DNA of 64,000 nucleotides from Eucommia ulmoides (taxonomy: Eukaryota > Streptophyta > Magnoliopsida > Garryales > Eucommiaceae), in assembly GCA_016647705.1 (NCBI GenBank), contig CM028326.1:29647401-29711400 (forward strand). Reading direction: 5' to 3'. The notes below the pieces were generated by a model. The model saw only the letters and a list, made by a program, of their open reading frames with translations. It was not told the origin of the DNA and made no database searches. The position numbers and the translations under genes are program-made. Of the stretch, positions 11,537 to 22,438 are shown piece by piece (within the stretch, counting starts at the first letter, position 1; every line of letters starts with the position of its first letter).

Positions 11537-12699
11537 GGACCTCTATTAACCTGTTTAATTCTCTAAACACTTGAGCTTCTTCCATCATTAAACTTGAAGA
11601 GTCATACAATTTGTCATATTTTGTCCCTGTTTAATAGACATTGCTGATGCATTTCCATCCAGGTAATATATTTGTTGCCAAGGGCACAAAACTTTGTTTG
11701 TCTGTTTGATTTCACTGAAATTCATTTTTCCAATCTAAAATTTAACCACACCACCTTAAATATTTTGGTCCCAAGTAATTATAAGATGTAGAGCAACTTT
11801 GTTTAATTTTGTTTAATTTCGTTTATTTAGTCTCAATATGATCATGTTTTGAAACCCCCCCTTCCCCCCCCCCCCCCCCCAAAAAAAAAAGAAGAATATG
11901 AAGAAAAAACAACGGGTTTTCACTAAATTTGGTATTATCAACTTCATCGTGCTCCTCTTCCTCATTTTTCAAAATACACTCTTGCACTACGTATTGTATT
12001 TGTGTTTCTCTATAGAATTAAAATTGATTTTTTTTATATACTCTATTTCTCTGAATTAGTCAACCACAAAAAAAAAGGGCTCCCATGGATTATTCCAGTT
12101 GTTGAATTTGTTTTATTTAGTTTTACTCACCATATCCCTGTTTGGAATTTGATTCCTATTATCTCGCAATTTTAGTTTATTACTATTTTTTTTCGTGTTT
12201 TTAACGGTGGCAACACGTATATAAGGTGCATATTCATTAATAGGGTCAAATAGCAAGATATTGAATGAAACCGCTCATGTAATAAGGGAAAAGTTGTCTG
12301 TAAATTATTAGGAAGATTTATCAGTATAAACTAAACCTCTTGAGTTCATCCGAAAATTTCCACCGCAAAACGGGATTGCTCCCCTTTGGATTATTTGTGC
12401 AATTATAATGATAACGTCATATTTAAGTTAATGATATATTCTTTTATTTCATTTCGAAATGTTTACTTTCTGTAAACCCTATTTACTTGGTAATATGTAT
12501 TAAACTCTCTCTGTTTTAGATTTTGAATAATGTCTGATGAAGTGAGGTGTGTCTAATGTTTGAATTCATGTGTTGAATTGGGGGTTCTATTCATGCAATT
12601 GAAATTGACAATGTCAAGTGTTTTATGGGTAAAAATCAATTTTTAACTCTCTACTAATATTTTTTTTCAAACACACGTTTTGCGCGGGTTTAAAACTAG

Positions 12700-12744
12700 T
12701 ATATAATGAAAACCGGAGCCGCAGAACACAAATGCACACACACA

Positions 12745-12822
<78 letters not shown>

Positions 12823-13328
12823 TATTTTGGTCAGATTTTGGGTGAAATTTTTAACTCTTTTAATATATGTATTTAATTTTCTTTATGTGAAGTTTATGTG
12901 ATTATGGTGTCGAATTATAGTGATAAATTTTTTTGAAATAATTATGATTATGTGAAAATCATACTAATATATTTTATTTGTTGTATCAATTAAATACACG
13001 TGTTAGAAGAGTTATAATTCTACTGAGCGTTGGCTCACAACCCCACAATTCGATTACAGGGCCGATGAGAGGAAAACGGTGATAGGAGTTTTAATTTAAT
13101 TTCTATTTAAAAAGATAATAATTGTATTTACTATCCACTGTTGTAAAATCGATTTGATTAATCGATAAATTAGAAATTCGATAAGTATAATTATTCCCGC
13201 CGCATTATAAATTAAAATATTTTTATAAAACAAATTATTGATTACTTGTTGTTGTCGCATTGTAAAATTTATCAGATTTTATAAAATAAATATTGGTCGT
13301 CGTTAATCCAATGTAAAATGATCAAAGG

Positions 13329-13382
<54 letters not shown>

Positions 13383-13830
13383 CAACTAAATAGGTGGTGT
13401 TTGATAGCATGCAATTGGAGCCGTGGAATTGGAATTTGGAATGAAAATGTTGAAAAAAAAGAAAAGAAAAGATAATTAACCTTTCCACATACTGTTTGGA
13501 ATCAAAAAACAAATTGAATGATGTCAAGAACAAGTTGAATGACATCACCTTCTTTTGAACCCCTTTTTTTTACACGTTGGGCTCCTCCAATTTTTAATGG
13601 ACTTAATTACTTGTATCCCAATAGTAGTTGTATTTGAATTCGAAATAATTGTATTAATTTTTCACTGTTGAAAAATTGATTCAATAAATCGACAAACTGT
13701 AATTGTCTCAATCGTAGTGGGAAAAAAAAATTCTTCGATTTATGAGACAAAACATTTATCATTCGGATTTTGTATTAATTCTCTAATGGAAGAAACCGCA
13801 TGGTGGCCCAGGGAAACCAAGCCGTTGTAG
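12700..13830 (+). repeat. Tekay-like gypsy LTR, 3' part
   Basis: Continuation of the LTR broken at 6419. TTTAATATATGTATTTAATT (about 12858-12877), the TTCTACTGAGCGTTGGCTCACAACCCC-like block (about 13018-13045) and the terminal GGAAACCAAGCCGTTGTA (13812-13830) are homologous to 54940-55702. A CA/TA microsatellite lies at 12735-12818 and an (AT)n tract at 13337-13380. The expected TTACA terminus is degraded to GTTGTA. Confidence 0.6.
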
Positions 13831-13831
13831 G

Positions 13832-13843
13832 TGGTATCAGAGA
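13832..13843 (+). other. Primer-binding site remnant (tRNA-iMet type)
   Basis: TGGTATCAGAGA follows the degraded LTR end by one base. TGGTATCAGAGC is the usual primer-binding site, complementary to the 3' end of initiator tRNA-Met, in Tekay-type gypsy and many copia elements. It confirms that 13830 is a 5' LTR 3' border. No gag or pol follows, so the internal region has been lost. Confidence 0.6.
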
Positions 13844-13883
13844 GGGTTTGCAACTGACTTAGGCTTGGGTTATGGTACCCATT

Positions 13884-13934
<51 letters not shown>

Positions 13935-14289
13935 CCAAACACTACCTTAGTAATCTGTTGTTCTCTATTACTAAATTTACTATTGGCACTTCCAGAAAGG
14001 ATTTTCAACTAGTGTTTTTGTAATATGTTGATATCTTATCACTTGCTGATTTTTTTTTAAGTTTATCGTACAAGGAAACTAAAAAAAATAAAAAAATGCA
14101 TTGACGTCTTTTTTTTGGGTGGTTTGACATTTTGCCCCCAATTGTTACCATTATTTCATTTTGCTCCCTATAATTGCAATTGGAATGTATAACATGCCTT
14201 ATTTTTATTTTTTTTAAGGATAAAGTACTATTGGATGGTTTATGAGTTGTTTTATATTGTTTTAGTTGTTAAAAAAAATGTTGATGAAA
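13844..14289. other. AT-rich sequence with (TA)n tract
   Basis: Begins with about 40 bp of possible 5' leader after the primer site, then a (TA)n tract (13886-13934) and unassigned AT-rich DNA. No gene seen. Confidence 0.4.
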
Positions 14290-15671
14290 ATGGACAGTTT
14301 TATGATGATTAATGGATCAAGTAAATTTTTAAATGTAGAGATTGATTTTTATTATCCTGCTATGTTATAGTTGTCTCTTTAGGAAGGCATTTCCTGCGAG
14401 ATGCGGTTGGTCCTTTCAAGAGGGCATATATTGTAGGACGTTGTTGTTGTGACTTGACAAGAAGGCATGTCCTATAGGACGTTATTGTTGTAACCTGACA
14501 GGAGGAAAAGTCCTGCAAGTGATTGACTATGTTGTTAATATGGTATTTTATACCATCATGTTGACTCTTACCATTGGATATATTGAATGGCCCTGACATT
14601 GATAGCCACCTTAAATGACACAATTGTACAAGTTACGGTATTGTCGTAACTCCCGATCATGAGGTGAGATGATCCTATCGTTAGTAGAAAAATATATGTG
14701 TGATATTTTATTATATATCAAAATAATTTGATTGGTTATTCAAAAAGCATCAGTTTATTGTGATGGTAACAGTGGAATTTTAGTTCGGCTCAGTGTGCAG
14801 TTATATCTGTACTGTATTGTGAAAAGTGATATTTGATAAATATACCTGATCTATAAATTCTTTTTATATTATAAAGATTGCGTGTGTATTGTCTTCTATG
14901 TAAATTGTCAAATTATATTTTCGTACTAAAATGGAAAAAAAAAAGGTTTGTTAAAATGGACGTTTTTATAACGTTATGCGGATCAAGTAAATTTTTAAAT
15001 GCGAAAAATAATTTTTATTATCTGACTATGCCGTTGTATGATCCCGACAGGAGAGCATGTCCTGCAGGATGTTATTGGTCTTGATAGGAGGGCATGTCTT
15101 GTAGGACGATATGTTGTGACCAAACAAGAGGTCAAGTCCTGCTGGTGGTTTATATCTGTTATTGTTGTTGTTGATGATGATGATTATCATCATGATATGG
15201 TGATTTATACCATGTGTTAGCTCCTACCATTGGAGATATTAAATGACCCTAACACTGCTAGTTACCTTAGATAACACAGTTGGACAAGTTACAGTACCGT
15301 TATAATCCCCAATCGTGAGGTAAATGATCCTATGATTGACAAATAAGTATGTTATTTTATTATATACCAATGACATCACCTTCTTTTGAACCCTTTTTTT
15401 ACACGTTCCCCCCCCCCCCCCCCCCCAAAATTTTTTTAATGGAATTAATTACTTGTATCCCAATAAAAGTTGTCTTTGAATTCAAAATAACGGTATTGAT
15501 TTTTCACTATTAAATAATTGATTCGATAAATCAACAAACTGTAATTATCGCCATCGCAGTGGAAAAAAATAATTCTTCAATTTATGAGACAAAATATTTA
15601 TCATTCAGATTTGGTATTAATTCTCTAATGAGAAAAACCGCGTGGCCGCCCTAGGAAACCGGGTTGTTACA
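14290..15671 (+). repeat. Second Tekay-like LTR fragment with internal duplication
   Basis: The end (15365-15671, terminus GTTGTTACA) repeats 13537-13830 closely in direct orientation, so this is a second LTR 3' end. Within it 14285-14700 and 14950-15360 are two diverged copies of about 400 bp that start near GGATCAAGTAAATTTTTAAAT. Each carries several GACAGGAGGGCATGTCCTGC-like units and a block like TCCCGATCATGAGGT. The same units and block occur in the solo LTR 8567-11536. A C-run lies at 15410-15426. The fragment is probably the 3' LTR of the element whose 5' LTR ends at 13830, with the internal region deleted. Confidence 0.55.
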
Positions 15672-16440
15672 GGACACTAGCTTTTAATGTGTGAATTTTT
15701 ACCCCCGTTAATATATACACGATTTCATATAATTGTTTTGGTAAGCCCTTAGGGAAAATTACAATAAAAATCTTCTATTTGGTATATTTAGGAATAAGTT
15801 TGAGTTCAATATATATATATGAGGGTATTATAAAAATTCTTTATGTTTAATTATTCTCTATTATTTTAAGCATACAATAGCAATTAAAAAAGAGAATTGA
15901 ATAGTGATTCCACTAGTAAATCTATTATATTTTTTCTTTTATTCTTTTCTTGTTTCCATTCCATTATACTTCAATTCCATTTGATCCAACCAACCCATAA
16001 TAGTTTTTATGAGAATATAAGTGGAGTAGTTGATTAATGTTTCAAATTTTGTCAAAACTATTTTTATTTATAAATAAACATATGTAGTAGTGCTGTGAAC
16101 TAAGATATTAACTCTATATTTCATATTTACTCAAATTGATATTTTCTATTAATTTTGTTAAATTGTAATAAATATAAAGTTAACGTACTAATTTAAAATA
16201 TAAAGTTTTAGTAATATAAGTCATTATCTTATTAATTTAAAATATAAACTTTTAGTAATATAAGTCGTTATCTAGTAATATCAAAATTACGGGAAGAGGG
16301 GGTGAACTACTCAAAATCAACCCTCAAACCCTAAAATAACTATCTTTCTATGATTTTATTTTATTTTTCTATTTAAATTGATATTAAAAATATTTCCAAA
16401 TATTTTTAAGATAAATTTTATTATATTAAAAATAAATGGT
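15672..16440. other. AT-rich intergenic sequence
   Basis: No gene. A short tandem repeat of TTTAAAATATAAANTTTTAG plus AGTAATATAAGTCNTTATC is present at about 16186-16275. Confidence 0.4.
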
Positions 16441-16830
16441 ACACATACATTATGTGTGATACGTACACTAGTACTTAGATTTTGTTAAGTACACAAGTTA
16501 TGAATATTTTGGTATAGTAAATAAAAAAGTGTGAGAAACTAATTTTTGTTTGTTATTGAGAAAATGTAAAAGGAAAAAAATTTATTATTTGTTCGAGTTA
16601 CGAATTGCCTATTATGAAAAAAAAAATAAAAAAAAAATAGAAAACATAATGATACACATACATTATGTGTGATACATACATTAGTTATGAATATTTTGGT
16701 ATAGTAGATAAAAAAGTGTGAGAAACTAATTTTTGTTTGTTATGGAGAAAATGTAAAGGAAATAAATTTATTATTTGTTTGATTTACGAATTGCCTATTA
16801 TGAAAAGAAAATAAAATAAATAGAAAACAT
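16441..16830. repeat. Tandem duplication of about 180-210 bp
   Basis: Two direct copies: 16441-16653 and 16654-16830. Each starts ACACATACATTATGTGTGAT and contains GAATATTTTGGTATAGTA and TTTACGAATTGCCTATTATG-like blocks. The first copy has about 35 extra bases after ACACTAG. Not coding. Confidence 0.8.
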
Positions 16831-18039
16831 ATGTTTTGAGAAGATAAAAGTAAATTCAAATTTTCTTTTCCAAATTTCCATCCGAGAAACATTTTTCTAC
16901 ATATTTTTCATCTATACTTCCTTCCATATAATTTTCAAATTTTCACTTGGTACTATGTGGTATCGTTTGTTCTTTGGTAGTAAAGGATATAATTTTTGCT
17001 AGGCATATGCAAAAGTAATTTCCTCTTTAGAAATATTGTGACGTAGATGATGGTTATGAGTTTGAGCCCACCGGGAGTGCTAAAAGTTTTATTTGGCTCT
17101 GTTTATTCATTGGCAATTAAAGTTGTAACTTTTGCTAGCATGGCGCTTTACGTTTTTGAAATCCTGTGATGTATTAGATCATACGATTGTGTGAAAACTC
17201 TTTGCCTGAATTAAGAGGTCTTCTGATGAGAAAATATCGTATTTTTCAAAACACTGAGATGGATAGGTTGAATGTGAGATGAGATCACAAATTAAATTAA
17301 ACTACTCCTAGAAAAGTAAATAAATTGCAGGAAATTAAAAAGTTTAATGGATGAAGATTTTTTAGACAAAGTAATGATTTAGGGGATAGAGATTAGTATT
17401 AAGAATAATTTGAAAGTAAAGTGAGAGTTGAAGTGATAGAGATTTGTAAATTGAAGCTAAGAGTTATGGGATAGATAGTTGCATTAAATATAAATTGACA
17501 TTGAAATTAAAGAGTTAAGGGAAAAAGATATACATTAAAAATAAATAAGCTGAAAATTGAAAATTAAAAGCTGATAAATAATTCCGAGTTATTTTCAAAA
17601 GATCTTCCTAACTTCAAAGGTTGCATGCCCGCCATTCTACTAGATCAAGTCACATAAATTCCTACGATAGGGAAAATAAAGATTTGAATTGACTATATGC
17701 TCAAAAATATGATTTGTGTTTAGTGTTTTTAGTGTATTGAGCCTTGCTTCAAATTGATAGGTCTTGGTTTCGACCCTTATGCCCCTTTCTTGAGCAGGTA
17801 ACTTCCCTCTAGACCAAAAAATCAGTAGAAGTGGAAGGGATAATCCGTGCGAAAAGTATTTAGCTTGTCTTTGGCTTACAAGTCATTCATTTGGGTTGAA
17901 GATTTCCAATAGTCGAGCGACATGTGCTCTTCACGTGCTTTATTATAAGGTTCATGGTCAATCATCTCACATGGGGTTTGCACGTGTTGGCTATTTGGCT
18001 TGAAACTTAGCCGGATTAATTATGAGGTTGACATGTATA
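16831..18039. other. Unassigned AT-rich sequence
   Basis: No coding signature, RNA gene or repeat recognised. Confidence 0.4.
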
Positions 18040-18205
18040 TCTTAGAATAATTGACAAAGTGAATGGAGAATATAAAAAAATGGTATTGATATTAGGAATA
18101 GTACAAATAATAAAGCTATGTAATGGGCTTATTTATAGAAAACTAGGTCAACCCTAGGGTTAGGGTTTTAATCTAATAGGCAAAATTCATATACATATAT
18201 TAATA
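18040..18205 (-). repeat. 3' LTR of Ale-like element
   Basis: Matches 34193-34339: shared TTAGAATAATTGA, a TATTTATA box (18130-18137, minus strand), a telo-box (AAACCCTAA, minus strand, 18160-18168) and CATATACATATATTAA. A polypurine tract (reverse strand GAGTTTGAGGGGTAA) adjoins its right side at 18206-18220. Confidence 0.75.
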
Positions 18206-18225
18206 TTACCCCTCAAACTCATGAC

Positions 18226-18790
18226 GGTAAATAAGAAATGTACTTGAGATTGGAAACTAGATTGTGAAAGGGTCCGGGTGGATGAGCCTTGGTGAAAATA
18301 TCTACTGTCTAATTGTCTAAACTGAAAGATTGTAGACAAACAATATTCCGGAGAATTTGGTGACAGATAAAGTGACAATCAGTCTTAAAGTATTTTGTAC
18401 GCTTATGGAAGACACCATTGTGGATGATCTGAATAGCATTCATATTATCACAATGTAGAATAATGGCATTATGAGAGGAGACTCTCATGTCAGCGAGAAG
18501 CCAACGAAACCAAAGTAGTTTTTATGTTGCATTAGCGATGGCACGGTATTCAGCTTCAGTGCTTGAGCGAGCAGCCACAGTTTGTTTCTTACTGCACCAA
18601 GAAATAAGAGAGTTGCCCAAGAAGAAACAATAATCAATAATTAAACATCTGTTGGTGGGATGTCCGGCCCAATCGGCATCAGAATAAACTTATAACGTAG
18701 GAGCAGATTAGGCTGAAAAGTGAAGTCCATTAAATTAGGTACTCTTGACATACAGAAGAATGTGAAGAACGATAGAGTGAAGCTGTGAGT
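18226..18790 (-). pseudogene. Ale-like copia RNase H remnant
   Basis: Translated on the minus strand, this gives a clear copia RNase H domain: YSDADWAGHPTNR (about 18650-18690), STEAEYRAIA (about 18528-18557) and HCDN (about 18448-18460). These supply the catalytic Asp, Glu and Asp. The next part, TKYFKTDCHFI, precedes the short C-terminal tail that ends near the polypurine tract. A few in-frame stops are present. The connection to the reverse transcriptase is lost: the sequence to the right jumps to the region that normally precedes reverse transcriptase. Confidence 0.85.
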
Positions 18791-19092
18791 TTTGGCTAAG
18801 GCCTAAAGTTCTTCATCCGTTGTTTTCTTCCAGAAAGGATAAGTATTACCTCCTTATAAGATTGAGGCTCATGAAAATTAAGAATGGTAGAAAATAAATG
18901 ATAATTAGTGAGATAAAGGGGAAGATGAGTTACCTTTTTAGAGCGGCGGCGGTGATCTAAAGGGTGGATCACAGAGGCAGTAGGTATAGAATCTTCGGTT
19001 ACAAGAGAAGTCTCAGGCATAATCGATAGAGTTGGAGGGGTGAAATCAGCTGGTAGTTCTGGAGGGGGTTCGGTTGGTGGTTTTGAAGTGGG
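18791..19092 (-). pseudogene. Copia pol linker before reverse transcriptase
   Basis: On the minus strand: a Pro-rich linker, then PLYLTNYHLFSTILNFHEPQ and SYKEV. This is the conserved block between integrase and reverse transcriptase in Ale-type copia polyproteins (usually LHEPQSYKEA followed by the first reverse transcriptase motif). It stops soon after that, and RNase H follows at about 18790, so several hundred bases of catalytic reverse transcriptase are missing. The right end is cut by the Athila-like insertion at 19093. Its target duplication GTGGG lies in the Pro-rich linker. Confidence 0.75.
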
Positions 19093-20710
19093 TGATAAGT
19101 GTGATCTACCTACATATTTCCAAACCGGTTTTGTTAGTTTTAGAGTAGTTTTTATATTTATTTTATTATGTTATAATTAGTTTCTATACTTTTTGTATAA
19201 ATCAAGTGTGTGGAGAGAAAAGATAGGAAACTGGAGCGAAAACTATTAGATCGAACCAAAAACAGTCGAAGAACGGTGAAAAAAACGAGCAAGGCAGCAA
19301 TATTCTGAAAGAAACTCACCACTGCGGCGTCCAGACCTCGACCGCGGCGGTGAAAATGCAGATAATGACTTATCTTTTCCGAACATCCACCGCCGTGGTG
19401 TTGGAGATGCAGGATGTCAACATAATCCACCACCTTCTTCGCCGTCGAGGCGATTAGCCAACCGACCTACTCACCGCCGCGACAGTGGCCTCTACAACAG
19501 ATTGGATATTGTTTTTAGATATTTTGCCTATTTAAACCCCTCTCCTTTCCCTTCTTCTTCCTCCATTCGGTCATTATAGCCCTCAAGGCTTAGTATAGAA
19601 TAGAGATAGAGTATGGGGAGTGCTCAAACAATTCCGACGGAGAAGATTACCACGCAGAGAAGAAGAATCGATCGGTGGACAGTTTAAGCGGCTAATCTTC
19701 GGATATCGGCTAAGTTCATCCGTTTTTCCTTTTATTTCTTAACTTCTATGTTTGTTTGAGCATGTTTAGCGTAGTTTCAGTTGTATAAACGGCTGTAGCC
19801 ATAGGCTAAACTTAGATTATGTATGGGATTAATATTATTTATAAAAACGTAGTTTTGTTTGAGTTGTGTTTCCTTAGTGATTGTTCTTTACTATTTTGAT
19901 TGTGTGTGTCGTATTGTTTGTTTATCATGCTTAGAATAATATTCGAAGAATACGGGGTTTGACAAACCCCAGATTCAGACTAGGGTAAACAAACGCCATG
20001 ATTCAATAACCTGAGAGGGAGTTGGATTGTGGGCAATCAATGACGTTGGGGTAAGACTCACGTGACCTATGTTCGTTAAGACGCTGAAGGGGACTTCTTC
20101 GTTGACTCGAAGTCATATATTCTCCCGTCTTACACTCGGGAAAGGTGGTGGTGGAGTTTTAGAACTGAGATTATCAATAGAGTAAACACAACTTGACGAT
20201 CCAATGACCCCGTTAGGAGTTGGATTGTGTGCAATCAATGACGTTAGGGCGAGACTCATGTGACTAGGGTCGTTAAGACATTGAGAGGAATTTTTTCGTT
20301 GACATGAAGTCGCGTTATATCCCTCGTCTTACACTCGGGAGAGGTAGCGAGGGAGTTTATGAACTGAGATTGTCGAATAGGTCGAACACCATTATTGTAA
20401 ACTAAAAAAAATCAAACGCGTTTAAGTAAATAAAATTAATCCCTAGATAATTCATCCCCTAACTATCTCGTATTAGTATAACTATTATAGTTAATTTAGG
20501 TTATATTAGTATTAGTATTAATTAATTAAATACATTTGTTTTTAGTCTAGATAAAGTTAGGTCATGATAAACATGGTACTCGATAATAATGAACTCCATT
20601 CCTTGTGGATACGATGCCCGATCTTAAACGATCACACTATACTAAAACTTTGATCTCGTACACTTGCGAGTAGTCAATACGCAAGCGTATAACAAAACTT
20701 TTGCCGTACA
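19093..20710 (+). repeat. 5' LTR (Athila-like)
   Basis: Starts TGATAAGTGTGATC and ends GCCGTACA. It contains a palindrome array (about 19312-19490) and a TATA-like TATTTAAA at 19529-19536. It also has two tandem copies of a unit with TTACACTCGGGA (near 20129 and 20329). Compared with 22439-23946, the first 120 aligned bases show about nine differences, seven of them transitions. Confidence 0.85.
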
Positions 20711-20716
20711 GGTTTT

Positions 20717-20734
20717 TGGCACTGTTGCCGGGGA
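20717..20734 (+). other. Primer-binding site, tRNA-Asp type
   Basis: TGGCACTGTTGCCGGGGA, six bases after the LTR end. TGGCGCCGTTGCCGGGGA is the standard site in Athila/Calypso-type gypsy elements. Two bases are changed (GCC to ACT). Confidence 0.8.
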
Positions 20735-21739
20735 TTGGTTGTTTGTCAAATACAGTGTTTGGCAATCGCCACCAAGCCGGTGAGGTGTGTCATTGCCAAG
20801 TTTGAGCGCGTTCTGAAAATGTCGGGCCGAGGACATTAAACCACGCGTTTCTTGGGAGGCAACCCAAGGTTAAATAAATTAAATCCGTCACAGCCGACTT
20901 GATTCGGAGGCGAGAGGTACGTGTTCTAAACCCTCTTCGTCAGCATGCTTTAAATTTCGTATGTTGAGAATGATGATTAGGTCGCTGAGGACACTGTCCA
21001 TTTTGAGTTCAGAAGTAATGTGTAGTATTTAGTATTGTTAGTAAATGTGTTATTGTTTTACCGTATGCATTTGTGTTTAGGTTAAAATGTATTTATGTTT
21101 TTGTGTTGTTGTTTGCATGCTGAGTTTTGCATTCATTTGTGCCGTTACCCAATGATGAGATTACCCCTGGTTGTTTTCGAGGTCAAGGGTCATACCCATG
21201 CATGTGTGATTCTGTGTGCTTGACAATACATTTTGGTAAAAATTATTGTAGATCCTAATTTGCATGAGCATATAGACTCAATGTATTTTTATTCAATTAA
21301 TTTGAGGCAAATTATCAATTAGCCAAACTCATGAAAATTTTAAGGATTCTACAACCTGATTTAGGGGAAGCTTGAGGCGAAATCCTGGGCGAGGTAGTTC
21401 AGGAGACGTGATTTAGGCATTCTTTTTGTCACTTGAGCCTTTTTATGCCTACCATGTAACATGTTTATCCCTCGTTACCCAGTCTAAGCCTAAATGACAT
21501 TTCAATTCTGAATACATAAACAAATATTCTGGCCAGTTGATCTTTTTCCAAACCTATATCGCTGAATTTAAAGGCACATTTGAGTGAATCAAGTTAGCAG
21601 TTGCAAATGCTTCTTGATGTGAGCGGTTAGGTTTAGGACGAACTTCAGATTGGTTCAGTATTCGAGTACTCACTTGCCATTTTTCTTTCGCTTTAACCAC
21701 ACCCGTGAAATCATAATAATCGAATAAGTTTTTTTTTTT

Positions 21740-21763
21740 TTTTTTTTTTGGGGGGGGGGGGTT

Positions 21764-21810
<47 letters not shown>
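21740..21810. repeat. T-run, G-run and (TAA)n microsatellite
   Basis: About 20 T, about 11 G, then (TAA)n (21765-21810). It lies at the same place in the internal region where the related elements have A/T-rich low-complexity DNA (29085-29100 reverse, 43195-43255), after AAGTTTAGGGGTGTGG or its counterpart. Confidence 0.85.
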
Positions 21811-22438
21811 CAATTGTACATACGGTTTTTATTTTCTATTTCTTTTTTACAAGTGAGTACATCGGTCTTAAATTTTTGTTTGGGATTGTTTCCAATTTTT
21901 CTATGGGGGTTCGAGAGTGAATGTGCCAAGCGTTGAGCCTTGGGTAACATTAAGTTAACAACGTTAACTTGTTTTCTATTCCAAAATACCCTTGGCCAAA
22001 TATTCCATAACCGAACCAAGTCCTTATGATCTCTATGAACTACTCAACCTACATTAGTGGAGAGTGGACCCCAATCAAGCATATGGAAATCCTAGTCCTA
22101 TATGGTCTAAGTCATGAGTTTTGTTAAGAGATAATCCAATCCAGTCATTGTATAGTTATATTATTTAGTCTCGCCCAAACATGTTTATAGGATCTAGAAT
22201 GGCGTTCACCATTTGTATGTCGAAATTCTAGAGCCACATGATGTGTTTTACCGCCTAAACTCGATATGACTGACAATTGTTGAGAGAAACAATGACTTGG
22301 CCGTTAGAAGAATTTAAAACTCGTATGTCATTATGTTTAGATTGTTTTAGGTTGTTTGTTATTTCTTTTAGTTGTGTTTTTCATTTCTGTGCGTGTGTTT
22401 TGCTCGAGCACTAGCAAAATTTCAAGTTTGTGGGTATT

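Larger units (their letters stand above)
6420..12699 (+). mobile_element. Putative non-autonomous Helitron carrying nested LTRs
   Basis: The left end reads A|TCTTATATACTAAAAG, typical of plant Helitron 5' ends (TC start, A before it). The right end reads GCGCGGGTTTAAAACTAG|T at 12682-12700, typical of Helitron 3' ends (CTRR, T after it). So the element would sit between A and T, as Helitrons do. A 9-bp perfect stem (GACAATTCT 6441-6449, AGAATTGTC 6459-6467) lies just inside the 5' end. No Rep or helicase coding is seen. Inside are a truncated Athila-like LTR (6587-7893) and a Tekay-like solo LTR (8567-11536). The remaining 7.9-8.57 and 11.54-12.7 kb is unassigned and could include captured fragments. 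One hydrophobic 53-codon frame (11898-12059) is seen there. The 3' hairpin is weak, so this is a moderate call. Confidence 0.5.

Noticed and set aside
13391-13948. Possible MITE with ends GGTGGTGTTTGAT and ACCAAACACTACC
   Set aside because: The ends look inverted, but the stretch between holds LTR and primer-site sequence and no target duplication is visible. Probably coincidental.
18150-18172. Telomere-like GGGTTAGGGTTTT
   Set aside because: A single short copy present in both LTRs of the Ale-like element. It is a telo-box, not an interstitial telomere.
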